Assembly (NCBI GenBank): GCA_913056395.1
Contig: CAJXMG010000031.1
Location: 1-33,152, forward strand
DNA length: 33,152 bases
Direction: 5' to 3'
From: an uncultured bacterium
Lineage (GTDB): Bacteria; Planctomycetota; UBA8108; UBA1146
The translations under genes and the position numbers were made by a program. Under the pieces are notes generated by a model, which was given only the letters and a program-made list of their open reading frames with translations, did not search any database and was not told the origin of the DNA. Position 1 is the stretch's first letter; every line of letters starts with the position of its first letter. Shown here piece after piece: positions 1 to 9,172 of this stretch.

Positions 1-699
1 GAAGACGTGGAAGCCTATTCATTCGGTCTCGTCTACGACTCCAATGACATCGATCCTCTTGCTGCGGAGGTCGGCTCTGCTGTTCTGGATGCGACCGGTC
101 CGGTAGGTCCCGACTTTTTCTTTGTCGATCTGATGCCCGCATCGGTTCCGGTGACGGGTAACGGATTAACGGTTGCCTGCATCCTTTCGCTGAGTTTCCC
201 GATCGTCACGATACCGGCAGGGATTCAGCAGGAGATCGCCGTCATCACCTTTGACTGTTTGCCCAGTGCCACTCCTGGTGCCGAGATTGCGGTCGATTTT
301 TCAGACCAGCTCGGGGATCCACAGATTCTTCTGGTGGCCAGCGTCATCGGTCAGGATCAATTTCTGGTGCCATTCTCCGGATTAATCACGGTGTTTGAGG
401 AGCCGCCTCCTCCACCGGGTCCCAGTTTTGTTCGTGGTGATGCCAACGGAGATGGAACTCTCGACATCTCCGATCCGGTACGGATCGGCGTTTACGTGGC
501 AAGAGGGGTCAACCAGCTGGCGTGTCTTGCCGCTGGCGATATCGATGACGATGGACTGATCCAGTTGTCGGATGTGGTTTCACTGCTGAGCTATCTCTTC
601 AGTGAGGGCGCCGCCCCGGTAGCCCCCTTCCCCGATTGCGGAGAAGACCCGACCACTGATCTCGATTGTCTGAACAGCCCCTGTCAGTTCCAGCCCTAG
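1..699 (+). CDS. Cohesin-like/dockerin-like surface protein, 3' part
   Basis: The reading frame is open from the first base, so the 5' end lies outside the window; 232 codons remain before the TAG stop. Residues about 1-135 form a cohesin-like beta module, with a GPDFF motif near residue 37, a hydrophobic VACILSL strand and a glycine-containing LGDP turn. A short proline linker follows, then a paired calcium-loop dockerin-like motif (RGDANGDGTLDISD and DIDDDGLIQLSD). The C terminus ends in a Cys/Pro-rich tail (APFPDCGEDP, then two more Cys). The fragment closely matches the C-terminal half of the protein at 16853-18121, so the two are paralogues. It is probably exported and cell-surface associated, with a role in adhesion or assembly; no enzymatic motif is seen. 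The gene converges on the CRTAC1-type gene and both stop codons share the sequence CTAG. Confidence 0.85.
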   Translation, partial: EDVEAYSFGLVYDSNDIDPLAAEVGSAVLDATGPVGPDFFFVDLMPASVPVTGNGLTVACILSLSFPIVTIPAGIQQEIAVITFDCLPSATPGAEIAVDFSDQLGDPQILLVASVIGQDQFLVPFSGLITVFEEPPPPPGPSFVRGDANGDGTLDISDPVRIGVYVARGVNQLACLAAGDIDDDGLIQLSDVVSLLSYLFSEGAAPVAPFPDCGEDPTTDLDCLNSPCQFQP

Positions 700-3600
700 T
701 CGGAGCGGGTGTTCCAGGTCTTTTCGTAATCGAGGCGATCCGGTGCCGGGTCATCTGCTTTCGGCGGATAGCCACTCATGTTCATGAAGGGCAATGGTCC
801 CACTCCGGCTCTTTCAGCGGTTAACGGATCGAGATCCTTGCACCAGCCAAAGGTGTCGAGCATCCACGTGCGTTTCCAACCGGGCTTGAGTGCTGGAAGT
901 TTCGAGGCGTCGAACTCGACGAGGAGTTCATCGCCACCCCCGAGGATGACGAAGCGGTCATCCGCTTCGAGCAGCAGTTCATCCACTCGTCCATGGCGGG
1001 TGACCTTGCCGTACTCCATCGCCCTGTAGTCCAGGGTGGGTTCCCGTTCTTCATAGTGATAGGTGTTCGGCTTCTTGCCGTCGTCGCTGTACTCCCGGGG
1101 GTAACCGCCATCCCGCAGGATCGCCGACTTCAACGCGAGCTCGGTGATGACCGCAGGATCAGTGATGGGAGCCAAGAAAACCTGATCCCAGTAAAGTTCC
1201 AGATTCGATTCGAAGCGGAAGTGACGTGCGCCCTGCGCGACCGCCTCGGTGACATCGAGGACCATCGTCTTTGGCATTCCCGCCGGATATCCGAACTCCT
1301 TGCCGATCAGTTGCCACTCCGAATCTTCATCCCTGCGCCATGAGATCGTCGGTGCAGAAAGGCGTTGTTCACCCTGCCATGCGGCAAAGTTGACCCGGGA
1401 ATACGGATACTCCACCCATCCATCGAGGAAGAGGGCGGTGCGCTGACCGGCAGCAGCAGGCGCTTCGTCGAACTCGAAGGTCCACGACTGGGGAGCACAG
1501 TAGCCGACCCACTCTGGCACCAGGGCTCGGGGGCCAATGTAGGTACGGTCCTGTTCACGAAGGGCGGAGACATCCTGTTCCCCATCGAGGTCGATGACCC
1601 TGTTGGGGAAGATCCGCAGAGATTTCTCGACGACCACCGGGTCGCCGGAGGGAGGGGGCCCCTGAACCGGAAAGTACTCTTCCGGATAGCAGTCACTGGC
1701 AGGAGGGTGGTCGACGGCGGTCAGCAGGAGGCGGTCGGTGTAACAGATCTCCTGCATCGGCTCCATGATGCTGAGGCGAACGACGCCATCGATGGCTTCC
1801 AGTTTTTCCGGGGCGATCCGTACCACTTCTGTCGGCTCGGAAGGCGCAAACTCACCGGGGCCGATCCAGAAGCCGAGACCACCTCCACCCATGAAGTCGG
1901 TGATAAAGTTCCAGCGACCATCCGCAAAGGTGAAGAGGATGGGGCAGGAAGAAGCCTTCCGCTGAATCTCCTCGATTTCCTGGCATTGATCGATAGCCAC
2001 ACCCAGCTCCGACTGGAGAACCCCGTCTGGCCAATCGAGGGTGACACTGTCGATGATGGTTCGCTCCCCGATGGAGATGATCAGCGGCTGGAAGCCGCGG
2101 GCGTTTTGCCCATGACTCCCTTCCTGATAACGGACCGTTGCCAGATCTCCACTGCGAAGTTCTACACGGGTACCAAAGCCCAACAGGTTGGTGCGGCGGT
2201 CATCGCCATCCCGGCGGCCACCCAGATGGGCTCGGAAGGTGTGGTGATTTGGATGATTTTGAGCAAACAGATTTCGCTGAAGTCGAAGCCCAAACTCATG
2301 GGGCTGGCTGCGATCGAGTCTGCCATCGGCCCCAACGCTTCCCTGCTTCGACAGGGTGATGAGGTCGATGTCGCCATCTCCATCGACATCCCCGCTGACC
2401 AGAATCGATCCGGGTACTTCTGAGGGAATGCGTGTCACGAAGATGTTCTGGGCTGAATCCCGTTCGAGGCTTGTACCGGTAGAGAAGGATCCCCCCGTGT
2501 CATAGCTTCCGACCGGATCGAGCCAGCCGTCGTGATCCAGATCGATGGGGTGGGGATTCAGGTAATCGACCGGTCCCTGAAAGTTGCCCTCCGCTAAGGT
2601 GGGGCGGGTGAAGAGAGGCACCCCGGCTTCCGAGCGGAAATTGCCGTGCCTGCGCAGAAAACCGATCACTCCCCTGGGCTCATCGGTGGGAAGGGTTCCA
2701 CGCCGAACAAAGAGCAGATCCTCTTTCAGGTCTCCGTCCAGATCAGCGAGACGTGGGCTCATCATGTTCTGAGTGAAGATCGCATCGTCGGCGTTGAAGA
2801 GGGGGCGCTCTTCCGGAGCCAGTTCAAACTGCCATTCGGGGGCTCCGGCGATCCAGGTCAATCCCTCATCGGTCAGCAGCAGCAGGTCGACATCCCGATC
2901 TTCATCCAGATCCCTGACCGCAACGATTTCCCGGACACCGGTGATCGCTGGCAATGCAGGGGATTCGATGATGGGACGGAAACTCTTGCCTTCGTTCAGG
3001 GCCAGTGAAAGCCCTCCCTCTGCATCGATCAGCAGCAAGTCCAGATCCGATTCCATATCGATGTCGGCGAGAAGTACCGAGGTGAACTCTCCGGGGAATT
3101 CACTGATCTCTTGTGTGAAGGATGGGGTTTCGGAGCCATCTCCCTTGAAGATGACGACCCGGTCCTTTTGTGCGACCACCAGATCGATGAGGCCGTCCTC
3201 GTCGACGTCGCCAACACAGAAGGTGCGAGCGTTATCGAGGGCAGTCAGGGGAGTCACCGTGTGGGTGGTCTCACTGAGACCAATGCTTCTGCCCTGTTTA
3301 CCGGCGATCCACAGGCTCGGGATGCAATCGAGGTCGGAATCGACGAGGGCCATGGGAGCATTCGAATCTCCGGAGTCGACCTGGTCGATCGGCTCTTCCC
3401 TGAACTCACTGCCGGGTTTCGGGGTGGCAGAGGCTCTCGACAGTTCCGGCTCAGCCCAATCCCGGATCGCTTCCGAGATCTTTCCCTGTTCCGTGTACTT
3501 GGTGCTGTGGGCCCTGCCCTGACCACTTTTTTCCAGCGCCTTGAAGGTGGCGAGGGCTTTGTTGGCTTCTTCAATGCGGCCCGATCGACGCCACATCAAC

Positions 3601-4160
3601 TGCAGGTTGTTCCACGCTCCGCGAATAGTCGGATCCAGCTGCACCGCCATTTCGAAATGGGGCAGAGCCAGTTCCTGTTGCCCGGTTCTCAGCAGGCCGA
3701 TGGCGACCTGGTAATGACAGTCCGAATCCCGGGGAGCGAGCTCGAGAGCCTTGCGAAACTCGACCAGCGCCGCTTCTTCTTCACCCTTGAAGCGGCGAAT
3801 GATGCCGAGATTGTAGGGAACACCCGGGTGATCCGGGCGAAGGTTGCGGGCCTTTTCAAAATTGACGATGGCTTTGTCGACACCCTTTTCAGCCTGATTG
3901 AGCTGAGCCACACCGAGGTTAAAGAGGGGAACGAAACTGTTGGGGGCCTGGCTGATCAGGTTGGTCAGTTCTTTTTCAGCGTCCTCGAAGCGGTGCTGGC
4001 TGATCAGGGCGTGACCCTTCAAATGAAGGGCTCGTAGTTCGGGCTTGCCGGCAGAGAGATCCACTTTGTTCCCACCTCCGCCCGTACAACCGAGGATGGT
4101 CAACAGCAGTATCGGTAGTGGAAGCAGGGTCAGGAGAAAAGAACCACGCATCGGCAGCAT
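696..4160 (-). CDS. CRTAC1-type lipoprotein: TPR, FG-GAP/VCBS and ASPIC/UnbV
   Basis: Large exported lipoprotein of 1154 residues. I start it at ATG 4160 because GGAGG lies 5 bases upstream and the product then begins with a lipoprotein signal peptide (basic start, Leu-rich core, lipobox ILGC, Cys25). An upstream in-frame start at 4223 would bury this signal. Residues about 40-210 hold four to five TPR units (NLGV, PYNLGII, CHYQVAI and similar). Residues about 270-620 hold FG-GAP/VCBS repeats with calcium-loop motifs such as DVDEDGLIDLV, DLDGDLKEDLL and DVDGDGDIDLI, as in integrin-like propellers. After that comes an ASPIC/UnbV domain (VELRSGD, DSVTLDWPDG) and a long conserved C-terminal region rich in Trp and Tyr. 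The family is common in Planctomycetota, Acidobacteriota and Bacteroidota. It probably acts in protein or glycan binding at the outer membrane; the actual substrate is unknown. The stop overlaps the stop of the converging gene. Confidence 0.88.
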   Translation of the reverse strand: MLPMRGSFLLTLLPLPILLLTILGCTGGGGNKVDLSAGKPELRALHLKGHALISQHRFEDAEKELTNLISQAPNSFVPLFNLGVAQLNQAEKGVDKAIVNFEKARNLRPDHPGVPYNLGIIRRFKGEEEAALVEFRKALELAPRDSDCHYQVAIGLLRTGQQELALPHFEMAVQLDPTIRGAWNNLQLMWRRSGRIEEANKALATFKALEKSGQGRAHSTKYTEQGKISEAIRDWAEPELSRASATPKPGSEFREEPIDQVDSGDSNAPMALVDSDLDCIPSLWIAGKQGRSIGLSETTHTVTPLTALDNARTFCVGDVDEDGLIDLVVAQKDRVVIFKGDGSETPSFTQEISEFPGEFTSVLLADIDMESDLDLLLIDAEGGLSLALNEGKSFRPIIESPALPAITGVREIVAVRDLDEDRDVDLLLLTDEGLTWIAGAPEWQFELAPEERPLFNADDAIFTQNMMSPRLADLDGDLKEDLLFVRRGTLPTDEPRGVIGFLRRHGNFRSEAGVPLFTRPTLAEGNFQGPVDYLNPHPIDLDHDGWLDPVGSYDTGGSFSTGTSLERDSAQNIFVTRIPSEVPGSILVSGDVDGDGDIDLITLSKQGSVGADGRLDRSQPHEFGLRLQRNLFAQNHPNHHTFRAHLGGRRDGDDRRTNLLGFGTRVELRSGDLATVRYQEGSHGQNARGFQPLIISIGERTIIDSVTLDWPDGVLQSELGVAIDQCQEIEEIQRKASSCPILFTFADGRWNFITDFMGGGGLGFWIGPGEFAPSEPTEVVRIAPEKLEAIDGVVRLSIMEPMQEICYTDRLLLTAVDHPPASDCYPEEYFPVQGPPPSGDPVVVEKSLRIFPNRVIDLDGEQDVSALREQDRTYIGPRALVPEWVGYCAPQSWTFEFDEAPAAAGQRTALFLDGWVEYPYSRVNFAAWQGEQRLSAPTISWRRDEDSEWQLIGKEFGYPAGMPKTMVLDVTEAVAQGARHFRFESNLELYWDQVFLAPITDPAVITELALKSAILRDGGYPREYSDDGKKPNTYHYEEREPTLDYRAMEYGKVTRHGRVDELLLEADDRFVILGGGDELLVEFDASKLPALKPGWKRTWMLDTFGWCKDLDPLTAERAGVGPLPFMNMSGYPPKADDPAPDRLDYEKTWNTRSD

Positions 4161-4259
4161 TGGGGCCTCCAGTCGGATTTGCCTCGAGTTCAAATCCAAG
4201 AATAAGGCAGATTCCGACCCCAAGGATCAGGAAATCACGGGATTCCGCGGAGTCGACAC

Positions 4260-4296
4260 AAAAAAAAGGCCCCCGATCTCCTAAGAGATCGGGGGC
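4260..4296 (-). terminator. Rho-independent terminator of the 4339-5871 gene
   Basis: A perfect 12-bp stem (4269-4280 pairing with 4285-4296; arm GCCCCCGATCTC) with a 4-base loop. On the - strand it is followed by one C and then eight T residues (4267-4260). It lies 42 bases past the stop of the beta-helix-like protein. It also separates that gene from the start of the CRTAC1-type gene further along the same strand, so the two are probably separate transcripts. Confidence 0.93.
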
Positions 4297-4338
4297 AATG
4301 CTTCAGATCAGACCACTATCGGCAGGCCTGAGAGAAAC

Positions 4339-5871
4339 TTAGTTGTCGTCCCAGGAAACCCACATGGAGCGAAGCCAGTTGGCGGATCCTGCGTTCGGGT
4401 CAACACCACCGCGGTATGCAGTGCCGTTGATTCCACCGTTGACCACACTGAGGTCCGGGCGGCAGAAGTCGTCGCTGGACGGATCCAGGCTCAGAAGAAC
4501 GCTGGTGGCACCTGCGAACTGGTTGTTGGTGAAGGTAGTCTGAAGAAGTTCACCGGTGGTGTAGGCGTAACCAGAGGCCACGGTCTCGTCGTCACCGGTC
4601 TCGAAGTCTTCGTTGTTGTTGGCGAAGGTGATTCCGTCGCAGGTAACCACACCGTTGGTGGTGGTGGCGGCATCGTCGATGTCCCAGCCTGCGTCAGCCC
4701 AGCCCTCAACGATTCCGTTGGTCCAGGTTCCCTGGCAACCACGACGGATCACGGCACCAGCGTCTGCACCCTGAGCACCCTGGGTGTCCTCACCGATCAC
4801 GGTGAAGTTGTTGATGGTGGCGTTGGTGAAGGGGGTGTCGGTGAAGTTCAGCTCGGAACCATCGAACTCGAAGCCACGGTCGTTGGCACCATCAAGGAAG
4901 TTGTTCTTGATACCGACGATGTTCTGGACGTTACCGTTCCAGCCGAAGGATCCGTCGAAGTCGTCGTCGTCCACACCGTAGCAGATACCGAACTCAAGGT
5001 TGGCACCGCCACCGAACCACTCGAAACCGTCGTCGAGGTTGGACTTGCACATCACGTGGTCGTAGCTGGTTCCAGAACCGCAGGAAGCAAGGGTGATGGA
5101 GTTGATCTCGTTGTTCGGGGAGATCTCGGTTCCACCAAACTCGCAGCGAACGTAAGACATGGTTCCGCTGTTCTCGTCAGCAACAGGGTTTGCACTTCCG
5201 TAGGTGGTGTTCTGAAGACCTTCAACGAGGGCGGTTCCACCAGGAATGTTGTTGGCGCCATTACCGATGACAATGATACCACCCCAGTCACCTGCAGAAC
5301 GGGTTCCACGGTCACTTCCGGAGGTGAAGACGATCGGTGCATTTTCAGTACCGATAGCATTCAGGACTCCACCACGCTCGATGGCAAGGAATCCCTGAGT
5401 GGCGTTGTCACCCACGATGGTGGTTCCGGCCTGAATGGTCATGGTCACACCGTCTTTGACGAAGGTCGGCTGAAGAAGCCAGGTCGTGTCATTGGTCAAG
5501 ACAATGTCAGCGGTGATGTCTCCACCGATGGTGGACACAGCCTTGCAGCCAAGGGTGTCCGGGGTGGGGTCTGCTTCCCAGGTCAGGAAAGGCTCGGCGG
5601 GAGCAACTCCACCTGAGAAAAGGAATCCCAAAAGGCTGACAGCGTCACCAATGTTGATGGAGCCGTCGTCGTTGATATCACTGGCGTCTTCACAAATGGG
5701 GGCTGAACCACCGGAGAAAAGGAAGCCAAGAATACCAACGGCGTCACCAATGTTGATGGCGCGATCCTGGTTGTGATCTCCACGCATGAACTGGGAAGAC
5801 TGTGCATTTGCAAAGTCTCCGAACTGAATGCAACTAAGCATAACAACCACAAAACTGATTTTACGGAACAT
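4339..5871 (-). CDS. Secreted beta-helix-like protein with N-terminal dockerin-like motif
   Basis: Product of 510 residues from ATG 5871, chosen because AGGAG lies about 8 bases upstream and the product then starts with a signal peptide (MFRK, hydrophobic core, ANA cleavage near residue 23). Residues about 29-95 carry two calcium-loop motifs (DHNQDRAINIGD and DINDDGSINIGD), each followed by a GFLFSGG helix end, as in dockerin type I pairs. The rest (about 110-510) is rich in Gly, Asn, Thr and Asp and reads like a right-handed beta-helix: AGTTIVGD, ERGGVLNAIGTENAPIVFTS, GDWGGIIVIGNG. That signature recurs in large uncharacterised secreted proteins of Bacteroidota and Gammaproteobacteria. No catalytic residues are recognisable. 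The dockerin-like motif is at the N terminus, unlike the other four proteins of this window that carry it at the C terminus. The gene has its own terminator. Confidence 0.85.
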   Translation of the reverse strand: MFRKISFVVVMLSCIQFGDFANAQSSQFMRGDHNQDRAINIGDAVGILGFLFSGGSAPICEDASDINDDGSINIGDAVSLLGFLFSGGVAPAEPFLTWEADPTPDTLGCKAVSTIGGDITADIVLTNDTTWLLQPTFVKDGVTMTIQAGTTIVGDNATQGFLAIERGGVLNAIGTENAPIVFTSGSDRGTRSAGDWGGIIVIGNGANNIPGGTALVEGLQNTTYGSANPVADENSGTMSYVRCEFGGTEISPNNEINSITLASCGSGTSYDHVMCKSNLDDGFEWFGGGANLEFGICYGVDDDDFDGSFGWNGNVQNIVGIKNNFLDGANDRGFEFDGSELNFTDTPFTNATINNFTVIGEDTQGAQGADAGAVIRRGCQGTWTNGIVEGWADAGWDIDDAATTTNGVVTCDGITFANNNEDFETGDDETVASGYAYTTGELLQTTFTNNQFAGATSVLLSLDPSSDDFCRPDLSVVNGGINGTAYRGGVDPNAGSANWLRSMWVSWDDN

Positions 5872-6323
5872 GATCTTCTCCTCTGACACTTTCAAAACTG
5901 CTGACTTTTGATCTACGTCAGCAAAATCCATGAACCCTGTTGTGTGCACTACCTGTGCTCACTTCTCAAATACCAAAAGTTGAAGGCTGAAAATGACTAT
6001 TCCCTGACCTTCATGCCAAGAGTGTGCACCACTTCAGTGAAGCAATAGTTAAGACGGAAACAGAATTTGTAGAAGATTTGGGCTGTCGGTTTTCGGGTTC
6101 CTGTTGTGGTCTTTATCTTTTCTTAACGAGGTTTGGTTACTTTCCCCGTGCTTGCATTCGTGTTTTTTGGAAAAGAAGTCCAACTTCTTGACATAACGGT
6201 CCGTTTGCCGGATTTCCTTCTTTCTCTACAGGGGTGTAGAGAGGGGTTTACAAGAGGGAAGCGATCCGGAGTCAATCGTTCAATCAAATCGCCAACCACC
6301 CGATTTTGAGCAAGTGGTGAATC
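5872..6323. promoter_or_regulatory. Divergent intergenic region before the TonB receptor gene
   Basis: This 452 bp region separates the - strand beta-helix-like gene from the + strand TonB operon, so it should hold promoters for both. I see a perfect -35 hexamer TTGACA at 6188-6193 on the + strand but no convincing -10 at 16-18 bp. A palindromic CTTCAGTGAAG lies at 6032-6042. GTGTGCAC[C/T]AC occurs twice in direct orientation (5942-5952 and 6022-6032). The inverted repeat at 6223-6242 is listed separately. No coding sequence is supported here; an open - strand frame across 6123-6392 lacks any protein features. Confidence 0.5.
6223..6242. promoter_or_regulatory. Perfect inverted repeat upstream of TonB receptor gene
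   Basis: Arms TCTCTACA and TGTAGAGA (8 bp each) flank a GGGG centre, ending 81 bases before the receptor start codon. AGGGG recurs just after the right arm. It could be an operator for a dimeric repressor or a hairpin in the 5' leader; no T-run follows, so it is not a typical terminator. Its regulator is not identifiable from the sequence. Confidence 0.55.
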
Positions 6324-9161
6324 ATGAATTTGAAGCTGACACTTCTGATCCCTCTCCTGTTTCATGTCTGCATGACAGACCTGATCGGGCAAGAATCTTC
6401 TGGATTACTCTCGGGAGTGGTTACGAGAGCCTCAGATAATTCCCCCATCGGCGCCGCAGCTATAAAAATAGAATCACCGGGACAGGCTGACGTCACTCTC
6501 GCAACGAGTCTTGACGGATCCTTTTCAGCTACGGTCAAGGCCGGTGAGTTAATCGTTGAGGTTTCAGCTCCTGGCTTTTTGACACAGCGGGTCCCTGTCA
6601 CCGTTACAACAGGAGATTCAATTAATCTTCCCGTGATTCTCCCAGAGGATTCGGAGGCCAGCACCATCGAAGTTCGAGGACGACTTCTCGAGGCGAGTGC
6701 CAGAAAGCAATTGCTGGAAAGGCGATTCGCTACAGAAGTGAGTGATCGAGTTGGTGCAGAAGAGATATCGAAGAGCGGTTCCTCTGATGCGGGTGAAGTG
6801 GTCAGTCGATTACCAGCGGTCACTATTGTGGGAGGAAAGTTCGCGTACGTGAGAGGTTTGGGTGGGCGATACAGTCAGACACTTTTGGATGGGACCAGTA
6901 TTCCTTCTCCAGAGCCGGCAAAAAAAGTAGTTCCTCTCGATCTTTTTCCTTCAAGCATTATCGAATCTGTAGTGGTCTCAAAGTCTTACTCGCCGGAATT
7001 ACCGGGAGAGTTTGCGGGTGGATCTGTTCGAATCACTACGGTGGGTGTTCCGGAAAGTGCATTCACAAAAATAGGATTTGGAACTTCTTATAATTCCCAG
7101 ACTACCTTTGAAAATTTTAATACTTACAAGGGAGGAAATTACGACTTTCTGGGATTTGATGATGGAACTCGCGGGCTTCCCGATGGATTTCCTTCGGTAA
7201 GAATTGCGATAGGAAATTTGGGCGCTGCTGGAGTACAGGCGGTCGGAAGAAGTTTCAACAACAACTGGGCGCTCATGGAATCAACGGCAATGCCGGGGTT
7301 CGGATTTGATTTTGCTTTCGGCGATAAAGTGGAATTAGACGGTTTGTCGAGATTTGGATATGTCGGATCGCTTTCATATTCAAACTCCTATCAGAACATT
7401 GAAGATCGCAGGAAAGTCGATTTTGGTGTCGCTGGAGAAGACCTTGTTCTTTTCAATGACTACACCATCGACTCCAGCTCTTTTGGTGTCGATCTCACAG
7501 GGATCTTCAGTATGACCTATGAGCACTCTCCGGCTCAAAAAATCTCTTTCCGCAATATTATGTCAAGGAACACCTCAGATTCGGTCAATCTCACAGAAGG
7601 CGTCAATGTTGATAATGGCGAGCCTGTTCGATTCACACAGTTCCGTTACATTGAGAGAGCCATCTTTAACTCCCAGTTAACCGGCGAGCATTTGCTTGTG
7701 GGAGATTCGTTGCTGACCTGGAAAACTTCCTTTTCCTATACGGAAAGGGATGAGCCTGATACGCGCTCCAACAAGTATGAGTTGTCAGCATTGCAGGTGG
7801 ATACGGATTCAGATGGAGTACCGGATACCATCGTTGAAAAGTATCGCTGGTATGACAAATCATTCAGCGGAAGCAGAGATTTCTACTTTCTGGATGAAAA
7901 TGTGATTGATACAACGGCCCAAATATCGATTCCCTTTAGCCCATTCGCCATGAAAGACCCCAATGCAGATCCTCTGGCATTGCTCCCATCCCAGTATCTG
8001 AAATTCGGTTTGGGAATGACTTTTCGGGATCGTAACTTTACAGCAAGGCTCTTCCGTTACAGGCGTTCGGGCATCAACGATGTTAACGGTGTCCCCATCG
8101 ATTTTTCACTTCCTGCTGAGCTTCTGTTTATCGATGAAAACATTCATCCGACTGGATTTGTTCTCGAAGAGTTCACTCGATCAACTGACAATTACGATGC
8201 TCAGCAGCAACTGTATTCAGGTTTTGCCGCGACTTCATTTCTGCTTTCCGAACAGTTCAGGGTGCAGGGTGGCTTGCGAATGGAAGCCTCGAACCAAGAG
8301 GTGCGCACATTTGAATTGTTCGGAAATGGTGAGATCGAAGCGGTTAATAAAACGACCGACCCACTACCGGCAATCAACCTGACTTATGAAGTGGAAGAAA
8401 ATCGACAACTGAGAGTCGGTCTCAGCCAGACAGTAAGTCGTCCCCAATTAAGGGAGCTCTCAGAGGCCCAGTACACGGATACTCTCGGAAGTTTTTCGGT
8501 TCAGGGAAATCCTGATTTGGAGACCGCAACACTACAAAACTTTGACGTTCGCTATGAAACATATCCTACTCCCGATGAAATTTTTTCGATGGGATTGTTT
8601 TACAAGCGTTTGGATAAGCCCATCGAACAGGTGCAACTGCAAGCCGCATCGGCCTTGATCAAGAGCTTCCTCAACGCCAAAGACGGAAACCTCTTCGGCA
8701 TTGAAATGGAAGCGCGGACAGATCTTTCCAGGTTGAATCCAGTGTTTGAAGGATTCCTGCTCAGCTTGAACCTGGCCTACATTGATAGTGAAGTAACAGC
8801 CATAGTTACTCCTTTGCTGGCTCAAACAAATTTGAAGAGACCTCTGCAAGGTCAACCTGAGTATGTGGCCAATTTGGGGATTTACTGGGAGAGTTCAGAT
8901 TTGGGTCTGGAGTCGAGTTTGCAGTTCAATACATTTGGTGAGCGTATCTCAAGTGTGGGGGCAAACGGATTGCCTGACGAATATGAGCAACCTCGATTGG
9001 ATCTCGATTGGGTAATTTCAAAAAGATTTGAGACCGGTAAGCTCAAATTGAAACTCACCAATATTCTCGACGAAGACTACAAATTTCAGGTCAATGATGC
9101 GATTGCTGAAAAGTATCGAAAAGGCATTGGTTGCAGCTTGAGCTATTCAGTGGATTTTTAG
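6324..9161 (+). CDS. TonB-dependent outer-membrane receptor with N-terminal regulatory-like domain
   Basis: Product of 945 residues with a signal peptide (MNLKLTLLIPLLF, about 1-22). Residues about 26-106 form a carboxypeptidase-regulatory-like (CarboxypepD_reg) beta domain (GVVTRASDNSPIGAA, DGSFSATVKAGE). A TonB-box-like segment STIEVRG follows at 113-119. The plug domain spans about 140-240 (SRLPAVTIVGGKFAYVRGLG, LLDGTSIPSPEPAKK, GEFAGGSVRITT), and the remainder is a 22-strand-type barrel ending in Tyr-Ser-Val-Asp-Phe, as expected for BAM-dependent assembly. In this family the receptor binds a large or scarce ligand and imports it using TonB energy. The ligand is unknown. It heads a co-directional run that includes its own ExbB/ExbD/TonB genes, so that transducer probably serves it. 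Confidence 0.93.
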   Translation: MNLKLTLLIPLLFHVCMTDLIGQESSGLLSGVVTRASDNSPIGAAAIKIESPGQADVTLATSLDGSFSATVKAGELIVEVSAPGFLTQRVPVTVTTGDSINLPVILPEDSEASTIEVRGRLLEASARKQLLERRFATEVSDRVGAEEISKSGSSDAGEVVSRLPAVTIVGGKFAYVRGLGGRYSQTLLDGTSIPSPEPAKKVVPLDLFPSSIIESVVVSKSYSPELPGEFAGGSVRITTVGVPESAFTKIGFGTSYNSQTTFENFNTYKGGNYDFLGFDDGTRGLPDGFPSVRIAIGNLGAAGVQAVGRSFNNNWALMESTAMPGFGFDFAFGDKVELDGLSRFGYVGSLSYSNSYQNIEDRRKVDFGVAGEDLVLFNDYTIDSSSFGVDLTGIFSMTYEHSPAQKISFRNIMSRNTSDSVNLTEGVNVDNGEPVRFTQFRYIERAIFNSQLTGEHLLVGDSLLTWKTSFSYTERDEPDTRSNKYELSALQVDTDSDGVPDTIVEKYRWYDKSFSGSRDFYFLDENVIDTTAQISIPFSPFAMKDPNADPLALLPSQYLKFGLGMTFRDRNFTARLFRYRRSGINDVNGVPIDFSLPAELLFIDENIHPTGFVLEEFTRSTDNYDAQQQLYSGFAATSFLLSEQFRVQGGLRMEASNQEVRTFELFGNGEIEAVNKTTDPLPAINLTYEVEENRQLRVGLSQTVSRPQLRELSEAQYTDTLGSFSVQGNPDLETATLQNFDVRYETYPTPDEIFSMGLFYKRLDKPIEQVQLQAASALIKSFLNAKDGNLFGIEMEARTDLSRLNPVFEGFLLSLNLAYIDSEVTAIVTPLLAQTNLKRPLQGQPEYVANLGIYWESSDLGLESSLQFNTFGERISSVGANGLPDEYEQPRLDLDWVISKRFETGKLKLKLTNILDEDYKFQVNDAIAEKYRKGIGCSLSYSVDF

Positions 9162-9172
9162 GTTGAAAGATA

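Noticed and set aside
1365-2423. 352-codon + strand frame opposite the CRTAC1-type gene
   Set aside because: Antisense to clear FG-GAP/ASPIC coding sequence, with no recognisable domains.
6188-6216. Sigma-70 promoter with perfect TTGACA before the receptor gene
   Set aside because: No acceptable -10 hexamer at 16-18 bp; kept only as a note in the intergenic entry.
6123-6392. Open reading frame of 89 codons on the - strand over the receptor start
   Set aside because: It covers the intergenic region and the receptor signal peptide, has no ribosome site or protein features and is best explained as chance.
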